Below, in pieces: positions 23,844 through 32,965 of a DNA stretch of 64,000 nucleotides. The first letter of the stretch is position 1. Every line of letters begins with the position of its first letter. The stretch spans positions 930,001 to 994,000 of the forward strand of contig NZ_CP045871.1 in assembly GCF_009650135.1 (NCBI RefSeq), in the 5' to 3' direction. The notes under the pieces are model-generated. The model worked only from the letters and a program-made list of their open reading frames with translations. It ran no database searches and was not told the origin of the DNA. This DNA is from Litorivicinus lipolyticus (lineage in GTDB: Bacteria > Pseudomonadota > Gammaproteobacteria > Pseudomonadales > Litorivicinaceae). The position numbers were made by a program, and so were the translations under genes.

Positions 23844-24826
23844 ATCATTGGGATGTGGCGGCGCTGTACCGTTTTGCCGGCATTCCGAATGCCCACGAAT
23901 TGCGTCAGCCGGTATTGGAATTGGCTGAATCATTGGGTTTGTGCGGTACCCTGATTTTGGGCGAGGAAGGCATCAACGGCACCATTGCTGGGCCGCGCTC
24001 GGACTTGATTGTGTTGCTCAACAAGCTCGGTGAGTGGCAACCGGCGTTGGCGAATTTGGCGCCGTCGTGGAGCGAATCCAATGTCAAACCCTTCTTTCGC
24101 TTCAAGGTCAAAGTCAAAAAAGAGATCGTGACCCTGGATGTCGAGGGGGCCGATCCTAGGGTCAGCGTGGGCACGTACTGTGATGCCGATCAATGGGATG
24201 CGGTGTTGGCTGATCCGGACGTCGTGGTCATCGACACCCGCAATGACTACGAATTTAAGGTCGGCACCTTTGACGGTGCCATCAACCCCAAAACCCGCGG
24301 GTTCCGTGAATTTCCAAGCTGGGTCGATGACAATTTAAGCCCGGATGCCAATAAAAAAGTCGCTATGTTTTGCACCGGCGGCATCCGCTGCGAGAAGGGC
24401 ACCAGCATGATGCTCAACAAGGGTTTCGAAACCGTTTATCACCTGAAGGGTGGCATTTTGGGCTATTTGCGAGATCGCGATGCGGCGGATTCGAAGTGGC
24501 AGGGCGAGTGCTACGTGTTTGATCAGCGGGTGTCGCTGAAGCACCGGCTGGAGCAAGGCAGTTATAGCAACTGTGGCGGGTGTCGAATGCCGCTGTCGCA
24601 AACCGACCGCGAGCACCATCAGTACGAGCGGGGCGTGCAGTGCGGCAATTGCGCTCATCTGTATTCCGAAGACGACCGCGTCCGATTCGGCGAACGCGTT
24701 CGCCAGCAACAACTGGCAGCGGCCCGCGGCGAGGACCACCTAGGTTTGTCCGCCGCCGCCTTGAAGATCAAACGCCAGCAAGCACGTTCGTTGCGCCAAG
24801 CACGCAGCGCCGCCAGCAACCGTTAG
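23840..24826 (+). CDS. trhO: tRNA 5-hydroxyuridine synthase TrhO (rhodanese family)
   Basis: A 328-residue YceA/TrhO protein: N-terminal domain with LGEEGINGTIAG, rhodanese domain with DTRNDYEFKVGTF and the active-site Cys in MFCTGGIRCEKG near residue 178, and a C-terminal zinc-like cysteine cluster (NCGGCRMPL and QCGNCAHLY). It hydroxylates U34 of several tRNAs. Start is GTG 23840 overlapping the bolA stop by 4 bp, so the pair is coupled. The 3' end overlaps convergent slyX by 4 bp. Confidence 0.93.
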   Translation: MNHWDVAALYRFAGIPNAHELRQPVLELAESLGLCGTLILGEEGINGTIAGPRSDLIVLLNKLGEWQPALANLAPSWSESNVKPFFRFKVKVKKEIVTLDVEGADPRVSVGTYCDADQWDAVLADPDVVVIDTRNDYEFKVGTFDGAINPKTRGFREFPSWVDDNLSPDANKKVAMFCTGGIRCEKGTSMMLNKGFETVYHLKGGILGYLRDRDAADSKWQGECYVFDQRVSLKHRLEQGSYSNCGGCRMPLSQTDREHHQYERGVQCGNCAHLYSEDDRVRFGERVRQQQLAAARGEDHLGLSAAALKIKRQQARSLRQARSAASNR

Positions 24827-25029
24827 TAGTGGGGCGGGCGCTCGTCGCCCGTGTTGATCCCAAGCCCGGCTGAATCAACGGTCGTCGACAGTTGCTTGTA
24901 GGCTTGCTCCAAACGCGCAATCTGCTCGGATTGCTGTGTCACCAGTGCGTTCAAGGTGTCCAGTAGGTCATCTTGGAATGCGACTTTGGACTCTAAATCG
25001 CCAATACGTTCATTAAGGTTTTCCGTCAT
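24823..25029 (-). CDS. slyX: SlyX protein
   Basis: A 68-residue coiled-coil protein: NERIGDLESKVAFQDDLLDTLN followed by a second heptad stretch (split here as NERIGDLESKVAF and QDDLLDTLN), ending in the SlyX-type DERPPHY tail. Function is unknown in the family. The start ATG at 25029 is 25-55 bp from the divergent cold-shock-domain gene. Confidence 0.92.
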   Translation of the reverse strand: MTENLNERIGDLESKVAFQDDLLDTLNALVTQQSEQIARLEQAYKQLSTTVDSAGLGINTGDERPPHY

Positions 25030-25084
25030 GGCATTGATTCCGTTACACTTTTAAATGTCATTAATTATTGGTATCCAAACTGCT

Positions 25085-25489
25085 ATGAAAAGTAATGTTC
25101 GCGCCGCCGTTTTGGCGCTCCTCGGAACCGCTGTCATCGTCCTTGCCAGCGTCGCACTTAACGATTCAACCGTCAGCCACAGCATCATTCCTGTTGCCTT
25201 GTCGATCATCACTTTCCTGGTGATTTTAGTCGCGCTGTTTGCCGATCGAAACCTCAAGCGCGCTCGTCGCCCGATCCCGACCGGCCCCCGCGTCAAAGGC
25301 GAGATCAAGTGGTTCAATGTGTCAAAGGGCTATGGCTTCATTACCCAGGAAGACGGCGACGACGTCTTTGTTCATTACCGCAGTCTGCGTGATCAAGACC
25401 GCTACACCATCAAAGAAGGCATGGAAGTGACCTTCGTCTTGGGTCGCAGCGGCAAAGGCCCGCAGGCCGAAGACGTCGCCAAAGGCTAG
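25085..25489 (+). CDS. Membrane-anchored cold-shock-domain protein
   Basis: Two hydrophobic segments (about residues 6-23 and 33-52 from the ATG at 25085) are followed by a basic linker (LKRARRP) and a full cold-shock domain with RNP1-like KWFNVSKGYGFI and RNP2-like DVFVHY. The domain would face the cytoplasm. An ATG at 25055 in frame would add 10 residues; neither start has a clear ribosome site. A similar cold-shock gene lies beside slyX in Pseudomonas, so the arrangement is inherited. Total 134 residues. Role unknown; an RNA-binding protein held at the membrane is the plain reading. Confidence 0.78.
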   Translation: MKSNVRAAVLALLGTAVIVLASVALNDSTVSHSIIPVALSIITFLVILVALFADRNLKRARRPIPTGPRVKGEIKWFNVSKGYGFITQEDGDDVFVHYRSLRDQDRYTIKEGMEVTFVLGRSGKGPQAEDVAKG

Positions 25490-25490
25490 G

Positions 25491-25733
25491 CTACTGGCGG
25501 CGTATTCGTAGTAACCGGCTGATCAGTAAACGGATCCAGCCGGTTAAGCCCAACACGGCGCCGATAAAGGCGCCGTAGGCGGCAAAACGAATGCCCTCCC
25601 ACCAGCCACTGCCCGGCTCGCTGACGACAAAGGTCACCAGCAAATACGCCAGGCTGGGCATAAAGATCAACGATCCCCAGACCACCCAGCGCAAGCCGCG
25701 TTGCTCATCCAGCCAGCGCTCACCTAAACGCAC
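25491..25733 (-). CDS. Small membrane protein, 80 aa
   Basis: Two predicted helices (WVVWGSLIFMPSLAYLLVTF, then GIRFAAYGAFIGAVLGLTGW) with a basic C-terminus RLLRIRRQ. The GTG at 25733 overlaps the dapE stop by 10 bp, with GGAG 5 bp upstream, so it is the last gene of the dap cluster by coupling. It converges on the cold-shock-domain gene with a 1-bp gap. Not recognised as a named family. Confidence 0.6.
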   Translation of the reverse strand: MRLGERWLDEQRGLRWVVWGSLIFMPSLAYLLVTFVVSEPGSGWWEGIRFAAYGAFIGAVLGLTGWIRLLISRLLRIRRQ

Positions 25734-26851
25734 ATTAACTCCAAAATCCGCGCATAAGTGGTGCTCAGTCGTGCTAAATCGTCGGCGCACACGCATTCAT
25801 CAACCTGATGGATGGTGGCGTTGATCGGACCTAGCTCAACCACATCGGTGCCCGTCGGCGCGATGAATCGGCCGTCGCTGGTGCCGCCGCCGGTGTTGAT
25901 GTCGGGCGTCACCCCCAGCACATCTTGGCACGCCTGTTGCAGCGCGCCCGCCAGCGGTCCACCGTCGGTCAAAAACGCATGGCCCGACAGGTTCCAGTCA
26001 AACGCCAAGTCCGCTACGGCGCCGTCAAAGCAAGCCTCGGCTTTGGCCTTTAAGCCCTCGGGGGTCTGCTCGGTGTTAAAGCGGAAGTTGAACTTGACCT
26101 CGCAGCTGCCCGGAATCACGTTGGTGACGCCGGTGCCGGAATGGATGTTGCTGATTTGCAGCGTTGTCGCCGGAAAATGGTCGTTGCCCTGGTCCCACTC
26201 GGTGGTGCTCAGGCGCGTCAGCCCGGCCACGACGTCGTGAATGGGGTTCAGGGCCAAGTGCGGATAGGCCACGTGGCCTTGCTTGCCGTTGACGCGCAGC
26301 GTGCAGTTGAGCGAACCGCGGCGGCCGCGGCGGGCGATATCACCCAACGTGGATTTGCTCGACGGTTCACCAACCAAGCACCAGTCAATCGCTTCGCCAC
26401 GGGCTTGCAGCACGTCCATCACATGACGGGTGCCATGGGTGGCGGGGCCTTCTTCGTCGCTGGTTAGTAGCAACGCCAGGTCGATGCTGGGCGCCGGGTG
26501 CTGTGCCAAGAAGGTTTCGCACGCCGTCACCATGGCCGCCAACGAGCCTTTCATATCAGCCGCGCCGCGGCCGTGCAGCATGCCATCCGCGAGGTGACCG
26601 GCGAACGGCGGATGGGTCCAATCCGCTTCCGGGCCGGTTGGCACCACATCGGTGTGACCGGCGAACGCAAACAGCGGTTGGCCGGTGCCGCGTCGCGCCC
26701 ACAAATTACGGGTGTCGCCGGCGTCCATGTATTCGAGGGTAAACCCGAGTGCGGCCAAACGCTCACCGATGATCCCCAAACATCCGGCGTCCTCTGGGGT
26801 CACCGAGGGGCGCTGGATCAGCGCCTGGGCTAGTGCAACCGTGGTATCCAT
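25724..26851 (-). CDS. dapE: Succinyl-diaminopimelate desuccinylase
   Basis: Zinc peptidase-fold enzyme releasing succinate in lysine/DAP synthesis. The 375-residue protein shows the metal His in FAGHTDVVPTG, the bridging Asp in GRGAADMKGS and catalytic Glu pair in TSDEEGPATHGT, plus NTGGGTSDGRF near the C-terminus. Its ATG overlaps the dapD stop. Cluster order dapC-yffB-dapD-dapE gives the succinyl branch enzymes together. Confidence 0.96.
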   Translation of the reverse strand: MDTTVALAQALIQRPSVTPEDAGCLGIIGERLAALGFTLEYMDAGDTRNLWARRGTGQPLFAFAGHTDVVPTGPEADWTHPPFAGHLADGMLHGRGAADMKGSLAAMVTACETFLAQHPAPSIDLALLLTSDEEGPATHGTRHVMDVLQARGEAIDWCLVGEPSSKSTLGDIARRGRRGSLNCTLRVNGKQGHVAYPHLALNPIHDVVAGLTRLSTTEWDQGNDHFPATTLQISNIHSGTGVTNVIPGSCEVKFNFRFNTEQTPEGLKAKAEACFDGAVADLAFDWNLSGHAFLTDGGPLAGALQQACQDVLGVTPDINTGGGTSDGRFIAPTGTDVVELGPINATIHQVDECVCADDLARLSTTYARILELMCV

Positions 26852-27861
26852 CAGTTATGGCTGTGCAAAGCGGGGTTCAGTTCGATCGCGCGTGCATTGG
26901 CCAAGCATTCAATAGCACCGGTCTGGGAGTGGCGGCGGAACAACAGGTCGCTGACGCCGGCCAAGTCGCGGGCCTTGACCGTTTTCAACTCGTCGCCGTT
27001 TTCGTTCAAGACGCGAACTTTTGAGCCAGCCGTTAGGTACAACCCCGACTCGACCGTGCAACGGTCGCCCAGCGGGATGCCCAAACCGCTGTTGGCACCT
27101 AGCAAACATTGGTCGCCGACCGAAATGACAATGGCGTTGCCGCCGGACAGCGTGCCCATGGTCGAGCAGCCGCCGCCCAAGTCTGAGCCTTCGCCGACCA
27201 TGACGCCGGCGCTGATGCGGCCTTCAACCATGCTGACGCCGGTGGTGCCGGCATTGAAGTTGACGAAACCTTCGTGCATCACGGTGGTGCCGTCACCCAG
27301 GTGCGCGCCGAGGCGGACGCGTGAGGCGTCGCCGATACGCACGCCCGTGGGCACAATGTAGTCGGCCATACGCGGGAATTTGTCGACCGAGTTGACGCTG
27401 ATGTAGCGACCTTCGGCACGCGCCTTTAATTGCCGCGCGGGCAATTCGTCCAGCGCGATTGCCCCTTCGCTGGTCCAGGCCACGTTGGGCAACTGGGCGA
27501 ACAGGCCGGTTAAATTCAGTTCATGTGGCTTGGCCTGGCGCGAGCTGATTAGGCTCAGCTTCAGGTAGACCTCCGCGGTGCTGGTGGGGGCGTCGTCAGT
27601 GGCCAGCGCCGTCACGAATACCGGTGCGCTGCCGCCCGCTAGGGTGTCCGCGGCGTCAGCCATGGCGTTTTCGCCGGCATCACGTAGGCGCTGGGCCAGG
27701 GCCGGCAGGCCGCCGGCGTCAACCGCGTGCGATCCGCTTTGGTCATTCAGCAGGGCGCTGACCAGGGCGTCGCTGGGGTTGCGCACCGGGTAGGGGAAAA
27801 AACACTCGAGCCACTGACCCTGTGCGTCTTGGGTGCCGGTGCCTAATGCGATTGCAAACAT
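26851..27861 (-). CDS. dapD: Tetrahydrodipicolinate N-succinyltransferase (long form)
   Basis: The 336-residue length matches the Pseudomonas-type DapD rather than the 274-residue E. coli form. An N-terminal domain precedes the left-handed beta-helix with hexapeptide repeats (VRIGDASRVRLGAHLGDGTT, GGGCSTMGTLSGGN, LLGANSGLGIPLGD). Uses succinyl-CoA. GGAA ribosome site before the ATG. Confidence 0.95.
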   Translation of the reverse strand: MFAIALGTGTQDAQGQWLECFFPYPVRNPSDALVSALLNDQSGSHAVDAGGLPALAQRLRDAGENAMADAADTLAGGSAPVFVTALATDDAPTSTAEVYLKLSLISSRQAKPHELNLTGLFAQLPNVAWTSEGAIALDELPARQLKARAEGRYISVNSVDKFPRMADYIVPTGVRIGDASRVRLGAHLGDGTTVMHEGFVNFNAGTTGVSMVEGRISAGVMVGEGSDLGGGCSTMGTLSGGNAIVISVGDQCLLGANSGLGIPLGDRCTVESGLYLTAGSKVRVLNENGDELKTVKARDLAGVSDLLFRRHSQTGAIECLANARAIELNPALHSHN

Positions 27862-27877
27862 GGGGATTCCTTAATCA

Positions 27878-28225
27878 TTAATGAGCGGTAAACAGAGGGT
27901 CCCAGACCTTGGCGTTAAAGCCATTCAGGATCTGGTCATCGGCGAACACCAGCGGGCGTTTAAGCACCGTCGGTGTGGCCACGGCCGCGCTGAAGTCGCG
28001 GCCTTCTTTGAGTGCGGTTTGTTGTGCTGAGTCCAGGCTGCGCCAGCTCGGCGAACGAGTGTTAAAGGTCGCCGCGCCCAATACCTGGTAGGCACGCGCG
28101 ATGGTCTCGGCGTCGATGCCGGGCTCACCGCGCAGGTCACAAAATTGGTACGTGACGCCGCGCCCGTTCAGGTACTTTCGGGCCCGTGCGACGGTGTCAC
28201 AGTTGGGGATGCCATACACCTTCAT
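27878..28225 (-). CDS. ArsC/Spx-family protein YffB
   Basis: A 115-residue thioredoxin-fold protein of the ArsC/Spx group with a single N-terminal Cys in YGIPNCDTVARAR and the LKRPLVF segment before the last strand. The ATG at 28225 overlaps the dapC TGA (ATGA) and has GGAG 9 bp upstream; an ATG five codons earlier is less likely. YffB genes sit with dap genes in many gammaproteobacteria, though the exact function is unsettled. Confidence 0.88.
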   Translation of the reverse strand: MKVYGIPNCDTVARARKYLNGRGVTYQFCDLRGEPGIDAETIARAYQVLGAATFNTRSPSWRSLDSAQQTALKEGRDFSAAVATPTVLKRPLVFADDQILNGFNAKVWDPLFTAH

Positions 28226-29412
28226 GCCCGTGCGCTCCATTCGTCCAGTGCGGTTTTGAGCCGCACCAGTGCGGTCTCGGTGGTGTCGGGTGCGCTTACC
28301 AGGGCGGCGCGGAAATGGCCGGCGCCGGGGTTGCTGCCGTCGACGTCGCGGGCCAAATAACGGCCGGGCAAAACCCTCAGGTTTTGGCGCTCCAACAGAA
28401 ACCGGGTAAACCCTTCATCGTCGCCACCGGGGACTTTAGGCCATAGGTAAAAGCCCGCGGCCGGTGGTTGGTCGTCCAGGTAGTCGGCCAGCAGTTCGTA
28501 CGCACGATCAAACTTGATCCGGTACAAGCGACGGTTTTCGGCAACGTGGGCTTCGTCGCCCCACGCCGCTTCAGACGCGGCCTGGTGATGACCCGGCATG
28601 GCACAGCCGTGGTAGGTGCGGTAACGGGCGAATCGCTTGAGTAAATGGGCGTCGCCGGCCATGTAACCGCTGCGCAGCCCCGGCAGGTTAGAGCGCTTGG
28701 ACAGCGAGCCGACCGCTAAACAGTTGCGGTAGTCATCCAGCCCCATGTCGGCCGCCGCCTGAAGCAATCCAGCGGGCGCCTGGTCACGGTAAATTTCGCT
28801 GTAACACTCGTCCGACACCAAGATAAAGTCATGGCGCTGGGCCAACCGAATCAGCTGCTGCAATTCAGCGCTGGTGTAAACCTTGCCCGAGGGGTTACCC
28901 GGGGTACAGATAAACATCATCGCAAGACGGTCATAGTCCGGGATGCCGGTGTCGCCCATGGGCTTAAAGTCGTTACTGGGGTCGGCCGCCAAATAGATCG
29001 GCGTGGCGCCCGCCATCAGCGCCGCACCCTCATAGATTTGGTAGAAGGGGTTGGGCATGGCGATGTCACAGTCGTCGCCGACCAGGGCCTGGACCACCGC
29101 GAACAGGGCCTCACGGGTACCAGTCACGGGCAGCACCTGTTGATCGGGGTCAATCGTGTTCAGTGCGAAGCGCTGTTTCAGCCAATCAGCGATGGCGGCG
29201 CGCAAGCTGGCCCGGCCAAGGGTCGCCGGGTAGTGCGCAACATCACCAACTTGGGCAATCAGGGCATCGATCGCGACCTGGGGTGGCGGGTGTTGTGGCT
29301 CGCCAATGCCCAGCGATAGCGGCGCCAAGTCCGGGTTCGGGGTGATGCCGGACACCAAGGCTCGCAGCTTCTCAAAGGGGTAGGGGTGGAGTGCGTCGAT
29401 ACGGGGGTTCAT
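28222..29412 (-). CDS. dapC: Succinyldiaminopimelate transaminase
   Basis: A PLP aminotransferase (class I/II, 396 residues). The start NPRIDALHPYPFEKLRAL is typical of DapC; the PLP Lys lies in GSLSKRSNLPGLRSG near residue 240, with NPSGK and SDECYSE as cofactor contacts. Makes N-succinyl-LL-diaminopimelate from the keto precursor. Overlaps the glnD stop by 4 bp, so it is coupled to glnD. Confidence 0.94.
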   Translation of the reverse strand: MNPRIDALHPYPFEKLRALVSGITPNPDLAPLSLGIGEPQHPPPQVAIDALIAQVGDVAHYPATLGRASLRAAIADWLKQRFALNTIDPDQQVLPVTGTREALFAVVQALVGDDCDIAMPNPFYQIYEGAALMAGATPIYLAADPSNDFKPMGDTGIPDYDRLAMMFICTPGNPSGKVYTSAELQQLIRLAQRHDFILVSDECYSEIYRDQAPAGLLQAAADMGLDDYRNCLAVGSLSKRSNLPGLRSGYMAGDAHLLKRFARYRTYHGCAMPGHHQAASEAAWGDEAHVAENRRLYRIKFDRAYELLADYLDDQPPAAGFYLWPKVPGGDDEGFTRFLLERQNLRVLPGRYLARDVDGSNPGAGHFRAALVSAPDTTETALVRLKTALDEWSARA

Positions 29413-31958
29413 GCGTGCTCGTCCAGTTCCTGTTGCAATCGGGTCTTGAGGGCGGCCAAGACGGCGGGGTCTTCGACAGCGGTGCGCTGTTCGTTGACGA
29501 TGTAAAAGTGATCTTCGACGCGCTCGCCCAAGGTCGCAATTTTGGCCAGCACCAAATCCAAATTCAACTCGTCCAGCACCCCGGCGACGCGCGCCAGCAA
29601 GCCCGGACGGTCCGGCGACACCAGCTCCATCACCGTGCGGTTGCGGTGACTGTCAGGGTAAAACTTGATGTGCGTGGGGTCGCTGAAATAGCGTTTGATG
29701 CGCGGGGTCAGGCCATCATTGCACAGCTGGTTGGCGCTGGGGTCGGCGAAGGCCGCGCGCAGCTGTTGGCACACGCGCTCGACCCGCTCCGGCTCGGCAA
29801 TCGCGATCATGTCGTTGGCATCCATCACCATGAAGCTGTCCATGACACGGCCGTCTTGGGTCGTGCAAACGCGCGCATCTACGACGGTCAGGGCACCCTG
29901 GTCCAGGACCCGGCAAAAGGCCGCGAACAGTTTGTTGCGATCCGGCCCGCAGACAAAGACCTGGGTGCCTGCGGCTAGATTACGTGTCAGCACCAGCGGC
30001 AGTTCGGGCTGATCGATCAGGGCGCGGGTGTGCCATTCGATTTCGTCGACGCTGTGCTGGGCGAAATACGACACGCCCAGGGGTTCAAAGTAGGCCGCTA
30101 AGCGGTCATCGCCGATTTCCAGGCGCGCGGCAACCGACGCCCGGGTGTCGCTGATCAGATCGCCGATAGATGGTGCCGCGTGGTCCAGACCCCGGCGCAG
30201 CACGCCCTGGGTGGCCCGGTAAAGCTGACGCAGTAGCGACGCACGCCAGGCATTCCACAGCTCCGGGTTGGTCGCGGAAATATCAGCCACGGTCAGGGCA
30301 AACAGGTAATCCAGACGGTCCAGCGTGCCGACTTGTTCAGCGAATTCATGGATCACCACCGGATCGGAAATGTCCATGCGCTGGGCGGTCGTGCTCATCA
30401 GCAAGTGATGACGAACCATCCAGGCCACCAGGCGGGCGTCATACGCGCTTAGCCAATGGCGCAGGCAAAACGCCTCGGCCTCGGGTGCACCGATTTCTGA
30501 GTGGTCGCCGCCGCGGCCCTTGCCCAAGTCATGGAACAGCCCCGCCAGGATTAACAGCTCAATTTTCGGCACCCGTTGGACCACATCCGTGACAATCGGG
30601 TACTGATCGGCCACTTCGCCGGTCCAAAATGAAGTCAGGTGGTTGACCAGCTGGATGGTGTGCGCATCGACGGTGAAGATATGAAACAGGTCGTGTTGCA
30701 TCAGCCCCATGACGTTGCCAAAGGTTGGGATGTAGTTGCTGAGCACGCCGTACAGGCGCATCCGCCTGAGGATGTCCGTCAGGCGCTGGGGCCGACGCAG
30801 AATTTCCATGAAGTGGCTGATGACCCGCAAATCCGACCGGAATGCGTCATCAATCAGGTGGCGCGAGCGGTACACCAATCGGGTGGTCTCGGCCGAGATG
30901 CCAATGATGGCCGGGTTGTCCGCCAGCAGCGCGAACAGCTCCATCAACGCCTGTGGCTGTTGCTCGAACACGCGCTCGTGGGTGACTTCCAGCAGGTTAT
31001 CGCGGATTTGAAAGCGGCTGCTGATCTCGATAATTTCCGGGGTCTCGCTGCGGTACAGCGACTCAGCGATCTGTTGCAGCAACACCTCGTTGAACTCGTT
31101 GACCCGCATTACCATAAGGTAATAGCGCTGCATGAAGGCTTCGACCTGCTGCTTGGGGTGCTCGCCGGTGAAGCCAAGGCTGTCGGCGACCGGCGCTTGG
31201 TGCTCGAACTGCAGCCGGTTTTGCGCGCGGCCGGCGCTTTTGTGCAGTGCAAAGCGGGTCGCGGCCAAAAATTCATGGGCTTCTAGCAATAGGCTGTATT
31301 CACGCTCGCGCAGAAAACCTCGATTGAATAGCTCGTCCAAGGTCGAGCCCAGGCCCATGCGCCCGGTGATCCAAATCAGCGTGTGCAGGTCCCGCAGTCC
31401 GCCCGGGCTGGCCTTGATGTTGGGTTCCAGGCTGTACTCGGAGTCACCACGGCGGCTGTGGCGCTGGCTTTGCTCGTCGCGTTTGGCCTCGAAAAAGTCA
31501 CGTTCCGGCCAGGCATCGCGGACTTGGTTGCGAATGGCATCGACACTGGCTGGGTCGCCGACCAATAAACGGCATTCGAGCATCGCGGTCGCGGTGGAAA
31601 TGTCTTTGGCCGCTTCGTCACCGCACTGGGCCAGCGTGCGCACCGATTGACCGACTTCCAATCCCAAATCCCACAGCGACTGCACGAACTGGGTCAGCTC
31701 GGCGTCGGCATTACCCGTCTGATCGGGCAGCAACACCAGCAAGTCGATGTCACTGTAAGGATAGACTTCCTGGCGCCCGAACCCGCCCACAGCCAACAGT
31801 TGGTAGGGCGCACCCAGTCCAGCCTGCTCCCATAGCTCCAGAATCGCCGACTCTACTTGAGCGGCGCGCTCGGCCGCCAGGTCCAGCGCCGGGACGCCTT
31901 TTTTCAGTTGCTCGTACAGCGGTAACAACGCTGCCTTTAGGTCATTTCGGCGGCTCAT
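29409..31958 (-). CDS. glnD: PII uridylyltransferase/uridylyl-removing enzyme
   Basis: Senses glutamine and modifies PII. The 849-residue chain has the nucleotidyltransferase motif GGFGRQEVYPYSDIDLLVL near residue 62, the HD hydrolase motif LFHDLGKGRGGDHSE near residue 480, and two C-terminal ACT domains (RVFVCGPDRNKLFAAF-like and MELVSPDRPGLLARV). Length is slightly below E. coli's 890 but complete. Its TGA overlaps the dapC ATG and its ATG overlaps the map stop. Confidence 0.96.
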   Translation of the reverse strand: MSRRNDLKAALLPLYEQLKKGVPALDLAAERAAQVESAILELWEQAGLGAPYQLLAVGGFGRQEVYPYSDIDLLVLLPDQTGNADAELTQFVQSLWDLGLEVGQSVRTLAQCGDEAAKDISTATAMLECRLLVGDPASVDAIRNQVRDAWPERDFFEAKRDEQSQRHSRRGDSEYSLEPNIKASPGGLRDLHTLIWITGRMGLGSTLDELFNRGFLREREYSLLLEAHEFLAATRFALHKSAGRAQNRLQFEHQAPVADSLGFTGEHPKQQVEAFMQRYYLMVMRVNEFNEVLLQQIAESLYRSETPEIIEISSRFQIRDNLLEVTHERVFEQQPQALMELFALLADNPAIIGISAETTRLVYRSRHLIDDAFRSDLRVISHFMEILRRPQRLTDILRRMRLYGVLSNYIPTFGNVMGLMQHDLFHIFTVDAHTIQLVNHLTSFWTGEVADQYPIVTDVVQRVPKIELLILAGLFHDLGKGRGGDHSEIGAPEAEAFCLRHWLSAYDARLVAWMVRHHLLMSTTAQRMDISDPVVIHEFAEQVGTLDRLDYLFALTVADISATNPELWNAWRASLLRQLYRATQGVLRRGLDHAAPSIGDLISDTRASVAARLEIGDDRLAAYFEPLGVSYFAQHSVDEIEWHTRALIDQPELPLVLTRNLAAGTQVFVCGPDRNKLFAAFCRVLDQGALTVVDARVCTTQDGRVMDSFMVMDANDMIAIAEPERVERVCQQLRAAFADPSANQLCNDGLTPRIKRYFSDPTHIKFYPDSHRNRTVMELVSPDRPGLLARVAGVLDELNLDLVLAKIATLGERVEDHFYIVNEQRTAVEDPAVLAALKTRLQQELDEHA

Positions 31959-32743
31959 GCGCGGCCCGTGCGCGGAAAGTTTTCCTGGTCACGATAGGTC
32001 AATATTTCGTAGCCATCGGCGGTCACCAGCAGGGTGTGCTCCCACTGTGCGCTCGGTTTTCGGTCCTTGGTAATAACGGTCCAGCCGTCGCCCAGCAATT
32101 TCACGTGGCGCGCGCCTTGGTTGATCATCGGCTCGATGGTAAAGGTCATGCCTTCTTTTAAAGTAAAGCCGGTGTCGGGTTTGCCATAGTGCAGCACCTG
32201 GGGTTCTTCGTGAAAGGTCGCGCCAATGCCGTGTCCACAGTACTCGCGTACGACGCTGTAGTTGTTCTTTTCGGCGTGTTGTTGGATGACTGCGCCGATG
32301 TCGCCCAGCCGCGCCCCCGGGCGCACCAAAGCAATCGCTTTGTACATGCATTCCTGGGTCACATCCACCAGCCGCTTCAAGTGCGGTTTGGCAGTGCCAA
32401 CAAAGTACATTTTGCTGGTGTCGCCGTGAAAGCCGTCTTTGATCACGGTGACGTCGATATTGATGATGTCGCCGTCCTTTAGCACCTTGGCATCGCCCGG
32501 GATGCCGTGACAGACCACCTGGTTGATCGAGGTGCAGCAACTGCCGGTAAAGCCGTGATAGCCCAGAGTTGCGGGAATGCCGTTTTGAACCTTGACGATG
32601 TGGTCGTGGACAAAGGTGTCGATATCTAGCGTGGTAATGCCGGGTTTGACGATGTCGTCGAGCAACACCAGCACCTCGGCGGCGAGGGCGCCTGCGATGC
32701 GCATTTTTTCGATTTCTTCGGGGGTTTTGATAGTCGCGGGCAC
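31955..32743 (-). CDS. map: Methionine aminopeptidase
   Basis: Removes N-terminal Met. The 262-residue type I enzyme shows metal ligands: Asp in NIDVTVIKDGFHGDTSK (two Asp), His in HGIGATFHEEPQ, Glu in TFTIEPMIN and Glu in AQWEHTLLVT. The start is GTG 32743 with AGGAG 6 bp upstream. It is divergent from rpsB, as in many gammaproteobacteria. Confidence 0.96.
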   Translation of the reverse strand: MPATIKTPEEIEKMRIAGALAAEVLVLLDDIVKPGITTLDIDTFVHDHIVKVQNGIPATLGYHGFTGSCCTSINQVVCHGIPGDAKVLKDGDIINIDVTVIKDGFHGDTSKMYFVGTAKPHLKRLVDVTQECMYKAIALVRPGARLGDIGAVIQQHAEKNNYSVVREYCGHGIGATFHEEPQVLHYGKPDTGFTLKEGMTFTIEPMINQGARHVKLLGDGWTVITKDRKPSAQWEHTLLVTADGYEILTYRDQENFPRTGRA

Positions 32744-32822
32744 AGCGGTCTCCTAGGGTTGCGCCGCAGTATACCTGCTTTGACTAAAAGTTTGCGGATG
32801 CGCTATTGCTGGCCCACTTCTG

Positions 32823-32831
32823 TGATATATT
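32823..32831 (+). promoter_or_regulatory. Extended -10 promoter of rpsB
   Basis: TGATATATT provides TGn plus TATATT (32826-32831), a strong extended -10; the following GCGCCCCGG is a GC-rich discriminator expected of growth-rate-controlled ribosomal genes. No clear -35. The transcript would carry a leader of about 128 nt. Confidence 0.6.
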
Positions 32832-32862
32832 GCGCCCCGGCTGTAAGGCCGAACAAAAATCC

Positions 32863-32936
32863 CCAGGCGTCTTTTTAGGAAGGAATGGACGGCGGATAGG
32901 GTCCCATACGTGGGTTTCTGTCGATCGGTCGCCTGG
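32863..32936 (+). promoter_or_regulatory. rpsB 5' leader structure, likely S2 autoregulatory site
   Basis: CCAGGCG (32863-32869) pairs with CGCCTGG (32930-32936), enclosing a CCCA-TACG-TGGG hairpin (32903-32914). S2-mediated repression through the rpsB leader is established for gammaproteobacteria; whether this leader matches that motif is inference. Confidence 0.5.
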
Positions 32937-32965
32937 CTGTAATTAACCCTACGGAGAACTCTATT

